A program made the position numbers and the translations under genes. From the NCBI GenBank assembly GCA_028224375.1, contig JAOIVW010000019.1:1-60609 (forward strand): a DNA stretch of 60,609 nt, in the 5' to 3' direction. The notes below the pieces were generated by a model. That model was not told the DNA's origin. It saw only the letters and a program-made list of their open reading frames with translations, and made no database searches. Origin of the DNA: Hellea sp. GTDB lineage: Bacteria; Pseudomonadota; Alphaproteobacteria; Caulobacterales; Maricaulaceae. Numbering within the stretch: position 1 is the first letter of the stretch; the number at the start of each line of letters is the position of its first letter. Shown here one piece after another: positions 44,053 to 52,870 of this stretch.

Positions 44053-45270
44053 ATGGCAATAGGAAAGCATAGGCTTACAGCATTAAAAGTCGAGAAGGCA
44101 AAGCAATGCGGTTATCTCAGCGACGGTCACGGATTGTATTTGAAAATTCGTAAGGGAGGTTCTAAGACTTGGGCTTACATTTGGACACAGGCGGGTAAAC
44201 GGACCGAAATGAGCCTTGGCAGTGCCGCAGGTGCTCAACAGCTTAGCTTAGCAAGGGCCAGAGATGTAGCGGCCAAAATCAGACAGCAAATAGGCGATGG
44301 AATAGATCCAAGAGCCGAGCGCACTAAAGAAGCTCCGAAATCATTCTTAGAAATCGGGCAGGCGCTCTTGTCAGAATTGAAACCGACTTGGAAAAGCCAG
44401 AAGACCGTTGAGCAATGGCAGCGCTCCTTGTTGGTGGAATGTGAAGGGCTTCATGCAAAGCCTATTAACAGTATTACGGACGCTGAATGCCGCAAGGTTG
44501 TTATCCCTGTTTGGAAGCGGACCCCTGAGACCGGCTTGCGCCTCAGAAAGCGTCTTGAACGTGTTTTAAGTTATGCTGAGGCTCATGGTATGAGGGAGGG
44601 GCGAAACCCCGCCCGTTGGGAAGGCCACTTTAAGGAAGCGATGATTGGGAGCGATAAGATTAAACGCAAACACTTTCCTGCTATGCCTTATGTTGAAATA
44701 CCCGATTTTATTAAAAGACTACAGGAATTGGGCGGCACATCAGCCCTCGCCCTTGAGTTTACAATTCTCACCGTCGCGCGGTCTGGCGAGACGTTAGGCG
44801 CTCTTTGGTCTGAAATAGATTTTGATGAAGCTTTATGGTCAATACCTGCCGAGCGAATGAAAAACGGTTTTCCTCACACCGTTCCGCTTACGCCCCGCAC
44901 TTTGGAAATACTGCGACAAATGCAAGGTTTCCGGCAATCTGATTTTGTCTTTCTGGGTGCAAAGCCAAACCGCCCTATGTCAAATATGACCATGACAATG
45001 TTGATGCGCCGTATGAAAGTGACAGATTACGTCCCGCATGGCTTTAGAGCGGCTTTTAGAACGTGGTGTGGCAATGAAACTAATACGCCGCGTGAAGTTG
45101 CCGAGGCAGCTTTGTCTCACAGAGTAGGTAGTGCGGTAGAGCTTTCATATTCGCGTGGTGATGCGCTGGAAAAGCGTCGGCGATTGATGCCGCTTTGGGC
45201 TTCTTACTGCAAAGGTGAGCAATCAGGAGACGTTGTGCCCCTTTATCGAGTGTCGAGCAAAGAGGTATAG
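44053..45270 (+). CDS. Tyrosine-recombinase integrase (P4-like, DUF4102 N-terminus)
   Basis: The 405-aa integrase has an N-terminal arm-binding domain (YLSDGHGLYLKIRKGGSKTW, 21-40) and the catalytic set R243 (ARSGE), K269, H329-x2-R332 (HGFR), H356 (SHRVG) and nucleophile Y366 (ELSYSR). All catalytic residues are present, so it may be active. The frame extends upstream to 43960, but the conserved part begins at the ATG at 44053, and the extra N-terminus resembles an alpha/beta-hydrolase fragment. It lies next to attL and reads into the island. It should catalyse integration and excision at the tRNA-Ser site. Confidence 0.92.
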   Translation: MAIGKHRLTALKVEKAKQCGYLSDGHGLYLKIRKGGSKTWAYIWTQAGKRTEMSLGSAAGAQQLSLARARDVAAKIRQQIGDGIDPRAERTKEAPKSFLEIGQALLSELKPTWKSQKTVEQWQRSLLVECEGLHAKPINSITDAECRKVVIPVWKRTPETGLRLRKRLERVLSYAEAHGMREGRNPARWEGHFKEAMIGSDKIKRKHFPAMPYVEIPDFIKRLQELGGTSALALEFTILTVARSGETLGALWSEIDFDEALWSIPAERMKNGFPHTVPLTPRTLEILRQMQGFRQSDFVFLGAKPNRPMSNMTMTMLMRRMKVTDYVPHGFRAAFRTWCGNETNTPREVAEAALSHRVGSAVELSYSRGDALEKRRRLMPLWASYCKGEQSGDVVPLYRVSSKEV

Positions 45271-45274
45271 AATT

Positions 45275-45790
45275 ATGGTTAAATGGATCTACGGTAGCGA
45301 TATGGCGGCGAAAGTCGGAACAAGAATGCATGAGCCTTGGATGTTGGCGTTCGCTAGTCAAGATGGCCCACCTAAAATGACGGTGGAGGAGAAAAATGTT
45401 ACCTATAACCTTTTATCCGGAGATATCGCTCCACTTATAGAATTTTTAAAGCAGCCCGAAAATCAAATGCCGGTAACGATGCGCCTAATGTTCATCCAAA
45501 TGCTAGCTTGCAGCGAAAAGACTGACTACCACTTAATCGTAAAAAAGGGTTCTCACTTAGGGTCTAATGAACACACTACGTGGGATCAGATGCAAGCTCG
45601 TAATATTCTTGATAAAGATGTTGAAGAAATTGGCAATTTCATTCTTGATCGTGATGGCAACATTAGAGGTAATCTTAAGCTAGCTATTTTTGATGCAAGT
45701 GAAAAATTTTCATTATCCGAGAGGCAAGTCAAAGAACTCTGGACGACCTTCAAAAAAGAGCGCTCAGATATGTCTAAAAAACTCAAATAA
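45275..45790 (+). CDS. Hypothetical protein of the integration module (171 aa)
   Basis: I do not recognise a family. The start ATG lies 4 bp after the integrase stop and has AGAGG 9 nt upstream, so it is co-transcribed with the integrase. The product is soluble with a lysine-rich C-terminus (KKERSDMSKKLK) and a helix-turn-helix-like stretch near residues 145-160 (FSLSERQVKELWTTFKK). The position suggests a role in island maintenance or regulation, which is inference. Confidence 0.65.
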   Translation: MVKWIYGSDMAAKVGTRMHEPWMLAFASQDGPPKMTVEEKNVTYNLLSGDIAPLIEFLKQPENQMPVTMRLMFIQMLACSEKTDYHLIVKKGSHLGSNEHTTWDQMQARNILDKDVEEIGNFILDRDGNIRGNLKLAIFDASEKFSLSERQVKELWTTFKKERSDMSKKLK

Positions 45791-45913
45791 ATCACGAGCA
45801 TCGAAGAGTCCAATCTTTGCGCCCTTAAAAAATGTATCAAAAACCTTTTGCCAAATCCAAATTTATGGTCATCTTCCGTAGTCATTCGCAAATGCAAACG
45901 TGGAGAATGACGA

Positions 45914-46102
45914 ATGGACAAAGATACAAACGCAGCTTTCACTCTCATAGAGTTTCTGACTTGGGCTCGGATTGGGCGCACAAAAGCTTATGAAGAAATT
46001 GACGCTGGTCGCCTTAAAATTAGAAAGCTTGGGCGAAAAACACTCATATTGAGAAAAGATGCAGAAGCTTGGCTGGAGAGCCTCCCAAGCGCAGCTGCAT
46101 AA
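45914..46102 (+). CDS. AlpA/excisionase-like helix-turn-helix protein (62 aa)
   Basis: The 62-aa protein reads as a MerR/AlpA-type winged HTH: FLTWARIGRTKAYEEI, AGRLKIRKLGRKTLI, and DAEAWLESLP. Such proteins act as recombination directionality factors or integrase activators. The ATG has GGAG 8 nt upstream. Its place next to the integrase fits an excisionase or regulator of the island. Confidence 0.8.
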   Translation: MDKDTNAAFTLIEFLTWARIGRTKAYEEIDAGRLKIRKLGRKTLILRKDAEAWLESLPSAAA

Positions 46103-46296
46103 CTTACTATAATTAACAAATAGACGCACTGGTGGGCGGGATAACCCACGCTGGCACCAGATTGCATAATGGAAGCTACCAGGGGTAGAACAGAGCTTCC
46201 GACCCGGTCCGAATAGCGCGAGGGTTGTTCTCGGCGATAACGCATCGTCGTAAGTAGGTGCTAGCCCGTTATACGCGTTTTAGTGTAATGGGGCCG
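46103..46296. other. Intergenic region without recognised gene
   Basis: No gene with a good ribosome binding site or known family is seen. Several short inverted repeats occur, but none has the form of a clear terminator or RNA gene. Confidence 0.35.
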
Positions 46297-46383
46297 ATGT
46301 CCGAGGAATGGCTCCAAGTGAAGCTATCTGATAAAGGCACTAAGCTAACGGAGCTAACAAATTTACTTCAACTGAGAGCATGA
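46297..46383 (+). CDS. Possible 28-aa peptide
   Basis: A short frame MSEEWLQVKLSDKGTKLTEL and eight more residues ends in TGA inside ATGA, coupling it to the next short frame. There is no clear ribosome binding site. Tandem tiny genes are common in phage-like modules, but this one could be chance. Confidence 0.25.
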   Translation: MSEEWLQVKLSDKGTKLTELTNLLQLRA

Positions 46384-46481
46384 CAGAACTCAGTCAAAAG
46401 CCCGAACAAACAATGATTAAGGTGCTTCAAAGTGTACCAGATGACCAAAGGATTGGAGAGTTAAATGACCGCTTTGGCTGA
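46380..46481 (+). CDS. Possible 33-aa peptide
   Basis: A short frame starting MTELSQKPEQTMIKVLQSV overlaps the previous frame by 4 nt and the start of the HGGxSTG gene by 17 nt. The overlaps hint at translational coupling, but no family or ribosome binding site supports it strongly. Confidence 0.25.
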   Translation: MTELSQKPEQTMIKVLQSVPDDQRIGELNDRFG

Positions 46482-47403
46482 AAGAAAAGATAAGAACCGC
46501 TCCGATGTTGCAAAGGCAGACGAGGAATTCGGAATTACGGCGGCATGGGATGCGGTAGATGACGCGATGACGGATAGATACGTAGAAACTGTCAAGCGTG
46601 GGCCGTGTCCGAGTTTTAAGATGCTAGGTGGTGAGTTTGTTCCTGATTTGAAAACACCTGAGGGAATGCCAGATTTGCAGCCAAGTGCTCACACTAACAG
46701 CATGAGCCGTGTTTACGGAGTGGATCGATCCGCAGCGATAAGTCACATCGTTCAATCACAAACTGCTGCGACAGGCGGGAAGGCCGACGATCCTCGTCTA
46801 CTTGAATTGAATGGGACAATGGCAATTGTTGAAAGTTTGAAAGCAAATGATGCTTTGGAAGGTTTGCTCATATCTCAAATGACCGCAAGTTATTCTACTG
46901 CGATGGAGTTTACAGGTCGAGCGAGACGTGCCACACAAATTGAATTCATTGACTTATACTCCAAGCAATCAATTAAGCTTATGCAGTTATTCAATCAGCA
47001 ATTTCTTGCTCTTAATAAATACCGAAAAGGCAACAAGCAAACCGTGGTTGTCAAACACGTTCATATCCATGACGGGGGACAGGCCGTAATCGACAGTAGC
47101 GTAAGAATGCCATGCGCCTCTGAGCACGATAGGGGGGGGGTAGTGTCAGAACCGAGTAACAACCCCATGCAGACTAATTCTACAGGACTATGTGGCGCAA
47201 AAACAAGAAGTGGACGTTCCTGTTTAAATGGTCAAATGTCTAATGGTCGATGTCGGATGCATGGTGGGCTAAGTACTGGCGCTCCAGTTGGTTATCAAAA
47301 TGCGCTTAAGCATGGGCGATATTCTGCTAAGGCTAAGCGGGAGAAATTGCGAGTACAAAGGCTAGTTGCCGCGTGGAATGAGCTTTATCACCTTATAAAA
47401 TAA
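46465..47403 (+). CDS. HGGxSTG-motif protein with G9 tract
   Basis: The 312-aa protein has a helical N-terminal two thirds and a C-terminal cysteine/histidine motif: CGAKTRSGRSCLN, GRCRMHGGLSTGAP and ALKHGRYSA. This is the HGGxSTG domain found in phage- and island-encoded proteins of unknown role; the CxxxT..G..C and C-R-M-H-G-G pattern suggests a small metal site. ATG follows GGAGAG about 8 nt upstream. A run of nine G (47132-47140) lies inside the gene before the domain, where slippage would remove the C-terminal motif. Confidence 0.75.
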   Translation: MTALAERKDKNRSDVAKADEEFGITAAWDAVDDAMTDRYVETVKRGPCPSFKMLGGEFVPDLKTPEGMPDLQPSAHTNSMSRVYGVDRSAAISHIVQSQTAATGGKADDPRLLELNGTMAIVESLKANDALEGLLISQMTASYSTAMEFTGRARRATQIEFIDLYSKQSIKLMQLFNQQFLALNKYRKGNKQTVVVKHVHIHDGGQAVIDSSVRMPCASEHDRGGVVSEPSNNPMQTNSTGLCGAKTRSGRSCLNGQMSNGRCRMHGGLSTGAPVGYQNALKHGRYSAKAKREKLRVQRLVAAWNELYHLIK

Positions 47404-47448
47404 AGGTTTGTGCTTGGGTCATACACTAGGATTTGTCCGTTTGGCAGT

Positions 47449-47461
47449 GTAATTTCGTTAC
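47449..47461. promoter_or_regulatory. Inverted repeat upstream of the TetR pseudogene
   Basis: GTAATTTCGTTAC has GTAA/TTAC arms and lies 55 bp before the TetR start. It could be a TetR operator; evidence is the symmetry and position only. Confidence 0.3.
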
Positions 47462-47515
47462 CATTCAATACTGTAGCTTTTTTGCGGTGTCTACCATTCA
47501 CTCAAAGGCGCGGTT

Positions 47516-48110
47516 ATGCGTGGAATGAGAAAAGTAATACAAGCAAAGAAAACCCGCTCATCAGGTCGGCGAAGCCTTTCACCTGAACAGCGTACGGAAA
47601 TGAAGACACGCATTGCGAACGTAGCGGATTGCCTGTTTAGGACAGAAGGGTACTGCCAGGTATCGATGCGGCGCATCGCAAAAGAAATCGGCTGCGCGCC
47701 GATAACGATATATAAACATTACAATGCCACAATTGATATTTTCAGAACGCTGTGAACTGGCGTCTTTGAGGTTTTGTTTGAAATGTTGGAACAGATATCC
47801 CGAAATCCGTCTCCGCAAATTTTTCTGTCAAATTTCGGGGGACTCTTATATTCAATATTGGCCCGAACACCCCGAACAATACCGCCTGGTCTTTATGGCT
47901 GAAGGTGTATCACAGCCAGACGTCAGCATTTTTTTGGACAATCCTAGGCTCGTCCAAAAATACAATATTTTTGACTATGCTATTTCCCGCGCAGGAGCGC
48001 CCGAAATTTCTCAGGAAGATATTAGACTTAAAGTCGATTTTTTCTTATCAACCCTACATGGGATCACCCATAACTATGTGACCATTACAGGCCACCTGTG
48101 GAGTTCCTAG
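47516..48110 (+). pseudogene. TetR-family regulator, broken by a stop and a frameshift
   Basis: The first 79 codons encode a TetR HTH: ANVADCLFRTEGYCQVSMRRIAKEIGCAPITIYKHY. A TGA at 47753-47755 stands where TetR proteins often have Trp (IFRTL-stop-TGVFEVLFEML), and the same frame continues as TetR-like sequence for about 50 codons. The similarity then moves to another frame (EQYRLVFMAEGVSQPDVSIFL and onward to 48110), which shows a frameshift between about 47830 and 47860. The gene should not give a functional ligand-binding domain. A truncated HTH protein of 79 aa could still be made. Confidence 0.75.
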
Positions 48111-48200
48111 GAAAACCAAATTGGATTTGCCGTTAGGGCTATTTCTGAAGCTGACTAAGCTTGATCGGGAAAAATATGGCCTAGGCACAACAATCACGAA

Positions 48201-48341
48201 CGCCATCATGAGAGCCTCAAAAACGTTACGCCAGCCGATGTCCACTTCGGCCGCGCACAATCTATTTTAAACCGCAGAGAAAAGATTAAAGAGAAAACTA
48301 TCGAACATCGACGCTTGCAATACCGCAAAGCCGTCGCTTAA
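48201..48341 (+). pseudogene. C-terminal remnant of an IS3-family transposase (OrfB)
   Basis: The frame reads HHESLKNVTPADVHFGR, then RREKIKEKTIEHRRLQ and ends KAVA followed by TAA at 48339. This is the characteristic C-terminus of IS3-family OrfB transposases (RYHESL-NVTPADVYFGR-type). The catalytic DDE part is missing upstream. Confidence 0.75.
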
Positions 48342-48432
48342 ATATCAACCAAAGGGATGAGCAAAGTTTTTCTTAGCTTAGGCCAAAATCTGTGCCATTT
48401 TATATGACGACGGACAGGACACATCTAGGCCT
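48342..48432. other. Short gap after IS3 remnant
   Basis: No gene or clear terminator hairpin was seen. It separates the convergent transposase relic and the GT2 gene. Confidence 0.3.
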
Positions 48433-49233
48433 TCAGGGTTTATAACGCCCCATAGCTGCACCGATCGCTTGCTTAAGGAGATCAACATTTCCCTTCATGC
48501 CTTTAATTTTTGTCGGCACAGCTTCATCAAGCGGGTAAGAGCGGCGAACAGGTGTTTCAGTTGTTTTTAATCCTAGTTGACCCGCACGAACCGTAAGGTA
48601 AAAAAGTAGTTCATATTGATCAAAACAATCTCGAAAAGGTCTGACTTCCGGATGATTGAGGTAGTCCGCTGAATAACCTCTAAACCCGTTTGTCGTATCT
48701 GAGTACCACCGACCCGCAGCAGCGCTAAGCATTGGGGCGTGAACACAACGATTACCAACAGTGCGGGAAAGCGGAGTGTTTTCAGCTTCACCGCCGGGGC
48801 GGTAACGCGATCCTTGGATATACATATAGCCCTCAGTCAAAAGGCGCCGAAATTCAGGCAACGCTTCCATTCCGTCTTTTCCGTTGCCGTCGACAGTAAT
48901 GATGCCCTCATAGCCTTGTAAAAGCGCCCATGAGTAGGCGCAGCGCAACTGAGCACTCAGCTTGCCGGGACCTGTTTTGGTTATTAGGGTCCGCACGCCG
49001 ACCGAAGCAAGGAAGTCGGGTTCAAGTGATCCGTCCGTGGAGCCGCCATCTGCAATTATGACGTCAAGGCCCAGTTTGAGCGCATGTATATTACGGAGCT
49101 GATTTTGTATCCGTTGGCCCTCGTTGATAACAGGAATGACGAGAACATCGGACGATATTTTTGGTGATAACACTCGAACATCGTGATCTGGCACCTGCCA
49201 ATCTGACGGCATTTCAGTGAGCTTTTCATACAT
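48433..49233 (-). CDS. DPM1-like family 2 glycosyltransferase
   Basis: The 266-aa GT-A protein has VIADGGSTDGS and the donor/metal region TVDGNGKDGMEAL near residues 113-125. The DTTNGFRGYS acceptor motif resembles polyprenyl-phosphate glycosyltransferases. There are no C-terminal membrane helices, like DPM1 rather than GtrB. ATG 49233 has AAGGA about 10 nt upstream, and it follows GtrA by 21 bp. With GtrA it should charge undecaprenyl phosphate with a sugar and flip it. It is the last gene of the five-gene minus-strand cargo operon. Confidence 0.87.
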   Translation of the reverse strand: MYEKLTEMPSDWQVPDHDVRVLSPKISSDVLVIPVINEGQRIQNQLRNIHALKLGLDVIIADGGSTDGSLEPDFLASVGVRTLITKTGPGKLSAQLRCAYSWALLQGYEGIITVDGNGKDGMEALPEFRRLLTEGYMYIQGSRYRPGGEAENTPLSRTVGNRCVHAPMLSAAAGRWYSDTTNGFRGYSADYLNHPEVRPFRDCFDQYELLFYLTVRAGQLGLKTTETPVRRSYPLDEAVPTKIKGMKGNVDLLKQAIGAAMGRYKP

Positions 49234-49254
49234 CTTTGAAAAATCCTTATTTCT

Positions 49255-49668
49255 TCACTTTTCATCGGGTGACGTCGATGGCTTCGAGCCCAAGAGAACC
49301 TTTAATAAAACCCAATTCACAATGAATGATAGGCACATCGCCATGACGTACACGAATTCCGCTGGAACGGTCCAGCCCCGTCCGATACGAATAATTCCAA
49401 GCCTGATGGCATATATAGCTAGGATTGAACCTAAGTAGCCCCCTAAAGAATGCCATCGAACTTTGTTGGGACCTTGCTTGTTCAAGCACCAATCTAAGAG
49501 TAAAAAATTAAAGGCGGCAGCGCTGAGCAAACTTATCAAAACGGCGAACACATCGTTTATGCCAAAAATCCGCGTGAGAAGACTGTAAAGTGCCAGGTCG
49601 ACCAGAAAGCCTAACCCGATTACAAATAAAGTATGGAGGTCCCGTTTGATGTTTTCCTTAAATCGCAT
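49255..49668 (-). CDS. GtrA-family membrane protein
   Basis: The 137-aa protein has four predicted transmembrane helices, and GFLVDLALYSLLTRIFGI and FNFLLLDWCLNK fit the GtrA pattern. GtrA proteins are thought to flip polyprenyl-phosphate sugars. The frame extends to 49737, but the ATG at 49668 overlaps the FAD-enzyme stop by 11 nt and gives the normal family length. The GT2 gene follows directly. Confidence 0.88.
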   Translation of the reverse strand: MRFKENIKRDLHTLFVIGLGFLVDLALYSLLTRIFGINDVFAVLISLLSAAAFNFLLLDWCLNKQGPNKVRWHSLGGYLGSILAIYAIRLGIIRIGRGWTVPAEFVYVMAMCLSFIVNWVLLKVLLGSKPSTSPDEK

Positions 49669-50815
49669 CGAAGAGGTGACTATCTGTTGCGTCGTGCCAA
49701 TCCGGGCGGTCCGCTCGAACGACATCGAAAAGGTCATAAATATTATCTATTTTCCCGCCGAGAACGGAATACATGCGGCCATGATCGGGATCCCGTACAA
49801 ACAAGATTGGGCGGCCGTCATCACGCTCATTTTTCAACAAAACAGTCTTCACTTCAAAATGGGAGTGTGAGTAAACACTATCGTGCAAACATGGCATGTA
49901 ACGCGCGGAGTCGCGACGCATCATTTCGAACCGTGTCGGTTGATTATAATCTTCTAGAACCTGATAAGGTGATTTCTTCGTTTCGCTTTCAAACCATGTA
50001 AAGTGAGGCGTGAAACGAACATGTGTAAGTGAATAAAGCCCATCAGAAGGGTATGGCATACAAGAAAAGAACGGACCATCCATGACCGTCACAGCCTTGC
50101 CGGAAAGCGCCTCAGGTGGCCACACAATCGCCAATTCTGCGATTTCATGCCGGATAGGGACCGGCTTCAATCCTGCCTTATTGTGCATTTGATTCACGTG
50201 GGAGTAAGTTACGTTAAATAGATAATTCGCTGTGACTTCGTCGCCAGATGAAAGACCTAGCCGACAGCTATCCGCTGATAAGTCGATTTCCGTCACTTCC
50301 GTTCCGAACCGAACTTCAATATTGGCACGGTCAAGTAGCCAAACGAGACGCTGGCGTAACACCTTAAAATCGAAAGCGAATTCGCGGCAGTTAAACACCC
50401 CCTTAATTAAGTTCGGATCAAATAGAGTTTTTTCCGAAACATCAGCCTCGCGAAAGTCGGCGCCGATATCGTCGAAAATGCGCGCAAAACGACGACTAGA
50501 AACTTTAGAGTTTCGAGCGGCAATCGCATAAAACATATCGAAATCGTCTTTAACCGCATCGGGCCAGTCTTTTACAAATCTTTTGAATAAGACACCGGAT
50601 TTGACCGCTGTTAGAGCACTGCGGGGATAGTGAAAACCGCTATGCACACGGGCCTGATTCACACGTGAACTGCGTTGTAAGGACTGCGCATCGCGTTCAA
50701 TCACAAGAACGCGTTTAGACAAAGACCTCAAAAAAAGCGCCAAGCAACAGCCATAAAAACCAGCGCCAATGATAACGAAATCGTACTCGTTTTTCGTCCT
50801 CCCACTAGTCGACAA
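49658..50815 (-). CDS. FAD-dependent oxidoreductase (DAO family)
   Basis: The protein has the FAD motif FVIIGAGFYGCCLA (about 13-26) and ERDAQSLQRSSRVNQARVHSGFHYPRS, a D-amino-acid-oxidase-like region, with the C-terminal FVRDPDHGRMYSVLGGKIDNI. No ATG or GTG precedes the Rossmann motif after the previous stop. The TTG at 50815 has GAGG 6 nt upstream and overlaps the GtrB-like gene by 11 nt, giving 385 aa. The longer open frame to 51043 is the shadow of that gene. Relatives occur in O-antigen and serotype-conversion loci, and sugar or polyprenyl oxidation is possible. Substrate is unknown. Confidence 0.8.
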   Translation of the reverse strand: MSTSGRTKNEYDFVIIGAGFYGCCLALFLRSLSKRVLVIERDAQSLQRSSRVNQARVHSGFHYPRSALTAVKSGVLFKRFVKDWPDAVKDDFDMFYAIAARNSKVSSRRFARIFDDIGADFREADVSEKTLFDPNLIKGVFNCREFAFDFKVLRQRLVWLLDRANIEVRFGTEVTEIDLSADSCRLGLSSGDEVTANYLFNVTYSHVNQMHNKAGLKPVPIRHEIAELAIVWPPEALSGKAVTVMDGPFFSCMPYPSDGLYSLTHVRFTPHFTWFESETKKSPYQVLEDYNQPTRFEMMRRDSARYMPCLHDSVYSHSHFEVKTVLLKNERDDGRPILFVRDPDHGRMYSVLGGKIDNIYDLFDVVRADRPDWHDATDSHLFDAI

Positions 50816-51743
50816 CGTTCGCCTCACTTTCAAGCTTACTAAAGAGGCGAAGGTTTTCGTCCATCTCCACAATGTCATACTCAAACGAGCTGGGCTTTGT
50901 GAGGGTCTCAGCGTAATAGAGAAAGAACACCGAACAGCTGAAAATAAACAGGCTAAGCACGACGATAAAGAAGGACAGCACGATGGAGATGGAGAACCAA
51001 CCCGGTTGAGTATCAATTCCAGACGCATATACCAACGCGGCATATATAAAATAGGATACGCCTATCAACGCACTAAATGCCGATAGCATACTCAGCCATA
51101 AAAAAATGGCCGTGAGAGATGAGTACACAACGTCTAAGAGCAAGTTAAAACGCCGTTTCAAATTTCGAAATCCAGACTTCTTTTTTTCGACAGCGTTAAT
51201 GACAGTATTGCTTAGGTTCGAATTATGCGGAAACCTGTAAGCCAAGCGTTTTTCGGGAAGCCGATGGAGTTTGTGCAGGGAAGCTTGACGAATTAAAATC
51301 GTGTCCGAAAAAGCCGGATCAATCTTATATTTTGAAAAAGATGCCAGCATCCGGAAGACGGCGCTTGCAAACCCACGGTCATACCGAAAAAACTCTATGT
51401 CTTCGCCGTCGTCAGCACGTAACCGCGAAAACACGCCCGTTTGCTCGAGGTCGGGAAACGTTGTGATTATAACACGGTCTCCGATAGCCTCACTCGCAGC
51501 CACGGCGCGCATGTTATAATAATCCATTGTATCATCCACCCAAAGGAAACGGCTATTGGGAATGGTTTCGATTACATCTTTGTGTGCCGGACGGTTTTTA
51601 ATTCGCATTATGAACAAAAGCTCATAAAATTCATAGGCGCTCGTAAGAGGGGTCAACCTCTCCATGATCTCGGCCTTGTTTAGGAGTTTGCCTGGGGTTT
51701 CGATGATCGCCAAGCTTATGATTAGACTACGGTTTTTACTCAT
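50805..51743 (-). CDS. GtrB-like divergent glycosyltransferase with two C-terminal membrane helices
   Basis: The 312-aa protein has an N-terminal alpha/beta domain of about 190 residues and two transmembrane helices (about 218-240 and 252-280), ending in a short cytoplasmic tail. The order, spacing and FFLYYAETLTK after the last helix match GtrB/YfdH-type polyprenyl-phosphate glycosyltransferases. The usual DxD is not obvious: WVDDTMDYYN and DDGEDIEFF are the acidic stretches, so activity may be altered. It overlaps the isomerase gene by ATGA. Confidence 0.65.
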   Translation of the reverse strand: MSKNRSLIISLAIIETPGKLLNKAEIMERLTPLTSAYEFYELLFIMRIKNRPAHKDVIETIPNSRFLWVDDTMDYYNMRAVAASEAIGDRVIITTFPDLEQTGVFSRLRADDGEDIEFFRYDRGFASAVFRMLASFSKYKIDPAFSDTILIRQASLHKLHRLPEKRLAYRFPHNSNLSNTVINAVEKKKSGFRNLKRRFNLLLDVVYSSLTAIFLWLSMLSAFSALIGVSYFIYAALVYASGIDTQPGWFSISIVLSFFIVVLSLFIFSCSVFFLYYAETLTKPSSFEYDIVEMDENLRLFSKLESEANVVD

Positions 51744-52627
51744 TCGACAGACCCGACGCTTGCAATAACATTTTTGAGTTTCGCCGCTTTATCTCTCAAG
51801 GTCGTCAGTTCGTCATCCGATCGTTTCATCTCGATGCTAATATAGTTTTCATAATTCGAGCTTTTTAAAGCCCTCAAAAGGTTCACTAAATTTTGTGCCC
51901 CTAGATCGTCTGGTGCTGGAGCCAATTGAGGTTGGCTGACATGAACATGAGAAACCAGCGGATCATGCCGCTGAAACATATCTGCCATTTGCGTATCGTC
52001 CTCGTTAATGATGAATGAACCGACATCAAAATTTACGCTTATAGCTGGATGCTGGACAGCTTTCGCGAGATCGGCTGTTTGGGAGAATGTGTTCATAAAG
52101 TTTGTGCCATATACTTTTGGGTTCGCTTCGAGGGCTATCTTACAACCCGCCTTCCCGGCGTAATCCCCCAGCTCACGAAAGAATTGTTCTGCAATCTGCT
52201 GGGCATCCATATCTGTCATGTGGCTAGGAATGTTCCGGATTTTTGGCGATCCAAAGACCAGATTTACTATTCCCAGTGATGAGGCCAAATCAATCCTAGC
52301 GCGTAAGGCGGCTCCCATAGTTGCTCGTTTTTCAGCGTCTTCAAACAAGGCTGCACCTTGAACGCCAAAGAATAAAGACTGCATTGAACAAAATGATAGC
52401 CCAAAGGGCTGAAGCTCAGATATTCGGGTTTTGATTTTCGTCGCGTTAGGAAACAGCGGCGTCTCGCAATCTTGGAACAAAAGGCCGGGGGCGATTTCAA
52501 CGCCAGAATACCCGTGCTTTTGCAGGATATCATAAGCATCAAAACGCTCGTCGAATGACCAGGCAATATTGGAAACCGCTGATTTAAACGATTGCACATC
52601 TGAGTATGCGCCAAGAGGTGTATTCAT
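51740..52627 (-). CDS. Sugar phosphate isomerase/epimerase (xylose isomerase-like TIM barrel)
   Basis: The product belongs to the AP-endonuclease-2/TIM-barrel group: SNIAWSFDERFDAYDILQKHGYSGVEIAP at the N-terminus, ALEANPKVYG, NFDVGSF, and SHVHVSQPQL with metal-ligand Glu, Asp and His residues. The open frame reaches 52687, but ATG 52684 has no ribosome binding site and the conserved domain begins after MNTPLGAYSD (ATG at 52627), so the shorter 295-aa start is preferred with moderate certainty. It is the first gene of the cargo operon. It probably makes or epimerises a sugar precursor; reaction unknown. Confidence 0.78.
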   Translation of the reverse strand: MNTPLGAYSDVQSFKSAVSNIAWSFDERFDAYDILQKHGYSGVEIAPGLLFQDCETPLFPNATKIKTRISELQPFGLSFCSMQSLFFGVQGAALFEDAEKRATMGAALRARIDLASSLGIVNLVFGSPKIRNIPSHMTDMDAQQIAEQFFRELGDYAGKAGCKIALEANPKVYGTNFMNTFSQTADLAKAVQHPAISVNFDVGSFIINEDDTQMADMFQRHDPLVSHVHVSQPQLAPAPDDLGAQNLVNLLRALKSSNYENYISIEMKRSDDELTTLRDKAAKLKNVIASVGSVE

Positions 52628-52705
52628 TCTGAGATGCTTATCTATCCAGTGAGCGGCGTAGTTAACGCAAAGAGTGCATAACATCAATGAGTTTTACTAA
52701 CGTGG

Positions 52706-52870
52706 TCAAACCCGCTCAGCCCTGCTTTTTATCCGTTTAGCATACATTGATACAAATTTCTCAACTCATCTACGAATGGTTTCGTAAGAGATATCGACAC
52801 CACATTCGATGATGAGTTCCTCGACATTGCGAAAGGGGAGATTAGTGACCAAGCCACCCGGATGCTAACG
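52706..52870 (-). pseudogene. IS6-family transposase remnant
   Basis: The minus-strand frame reads PFRNVEELIIECGVDISYET, then IRR, a TGA where the family has Trp (YETIRRW), and VEKFVSMYAKRIKSR. This matches the N-terminal region of IS6-type transposases (RDVEELLAERGIDVSYETIRRW). The rest of the gene is missing. It lies in the 515-bp gap between the divergent isomerase and SDR genes. Confidence 0.7.

Noticed and set aside
50816..51043. N-terminal extension of the FAD oxidoreductase
   Set aside because: It is the antisense-free shadow of the GtrB-like gene in another frame; the extension has no domain and the TTG at 50815 has a ribosome binding site.
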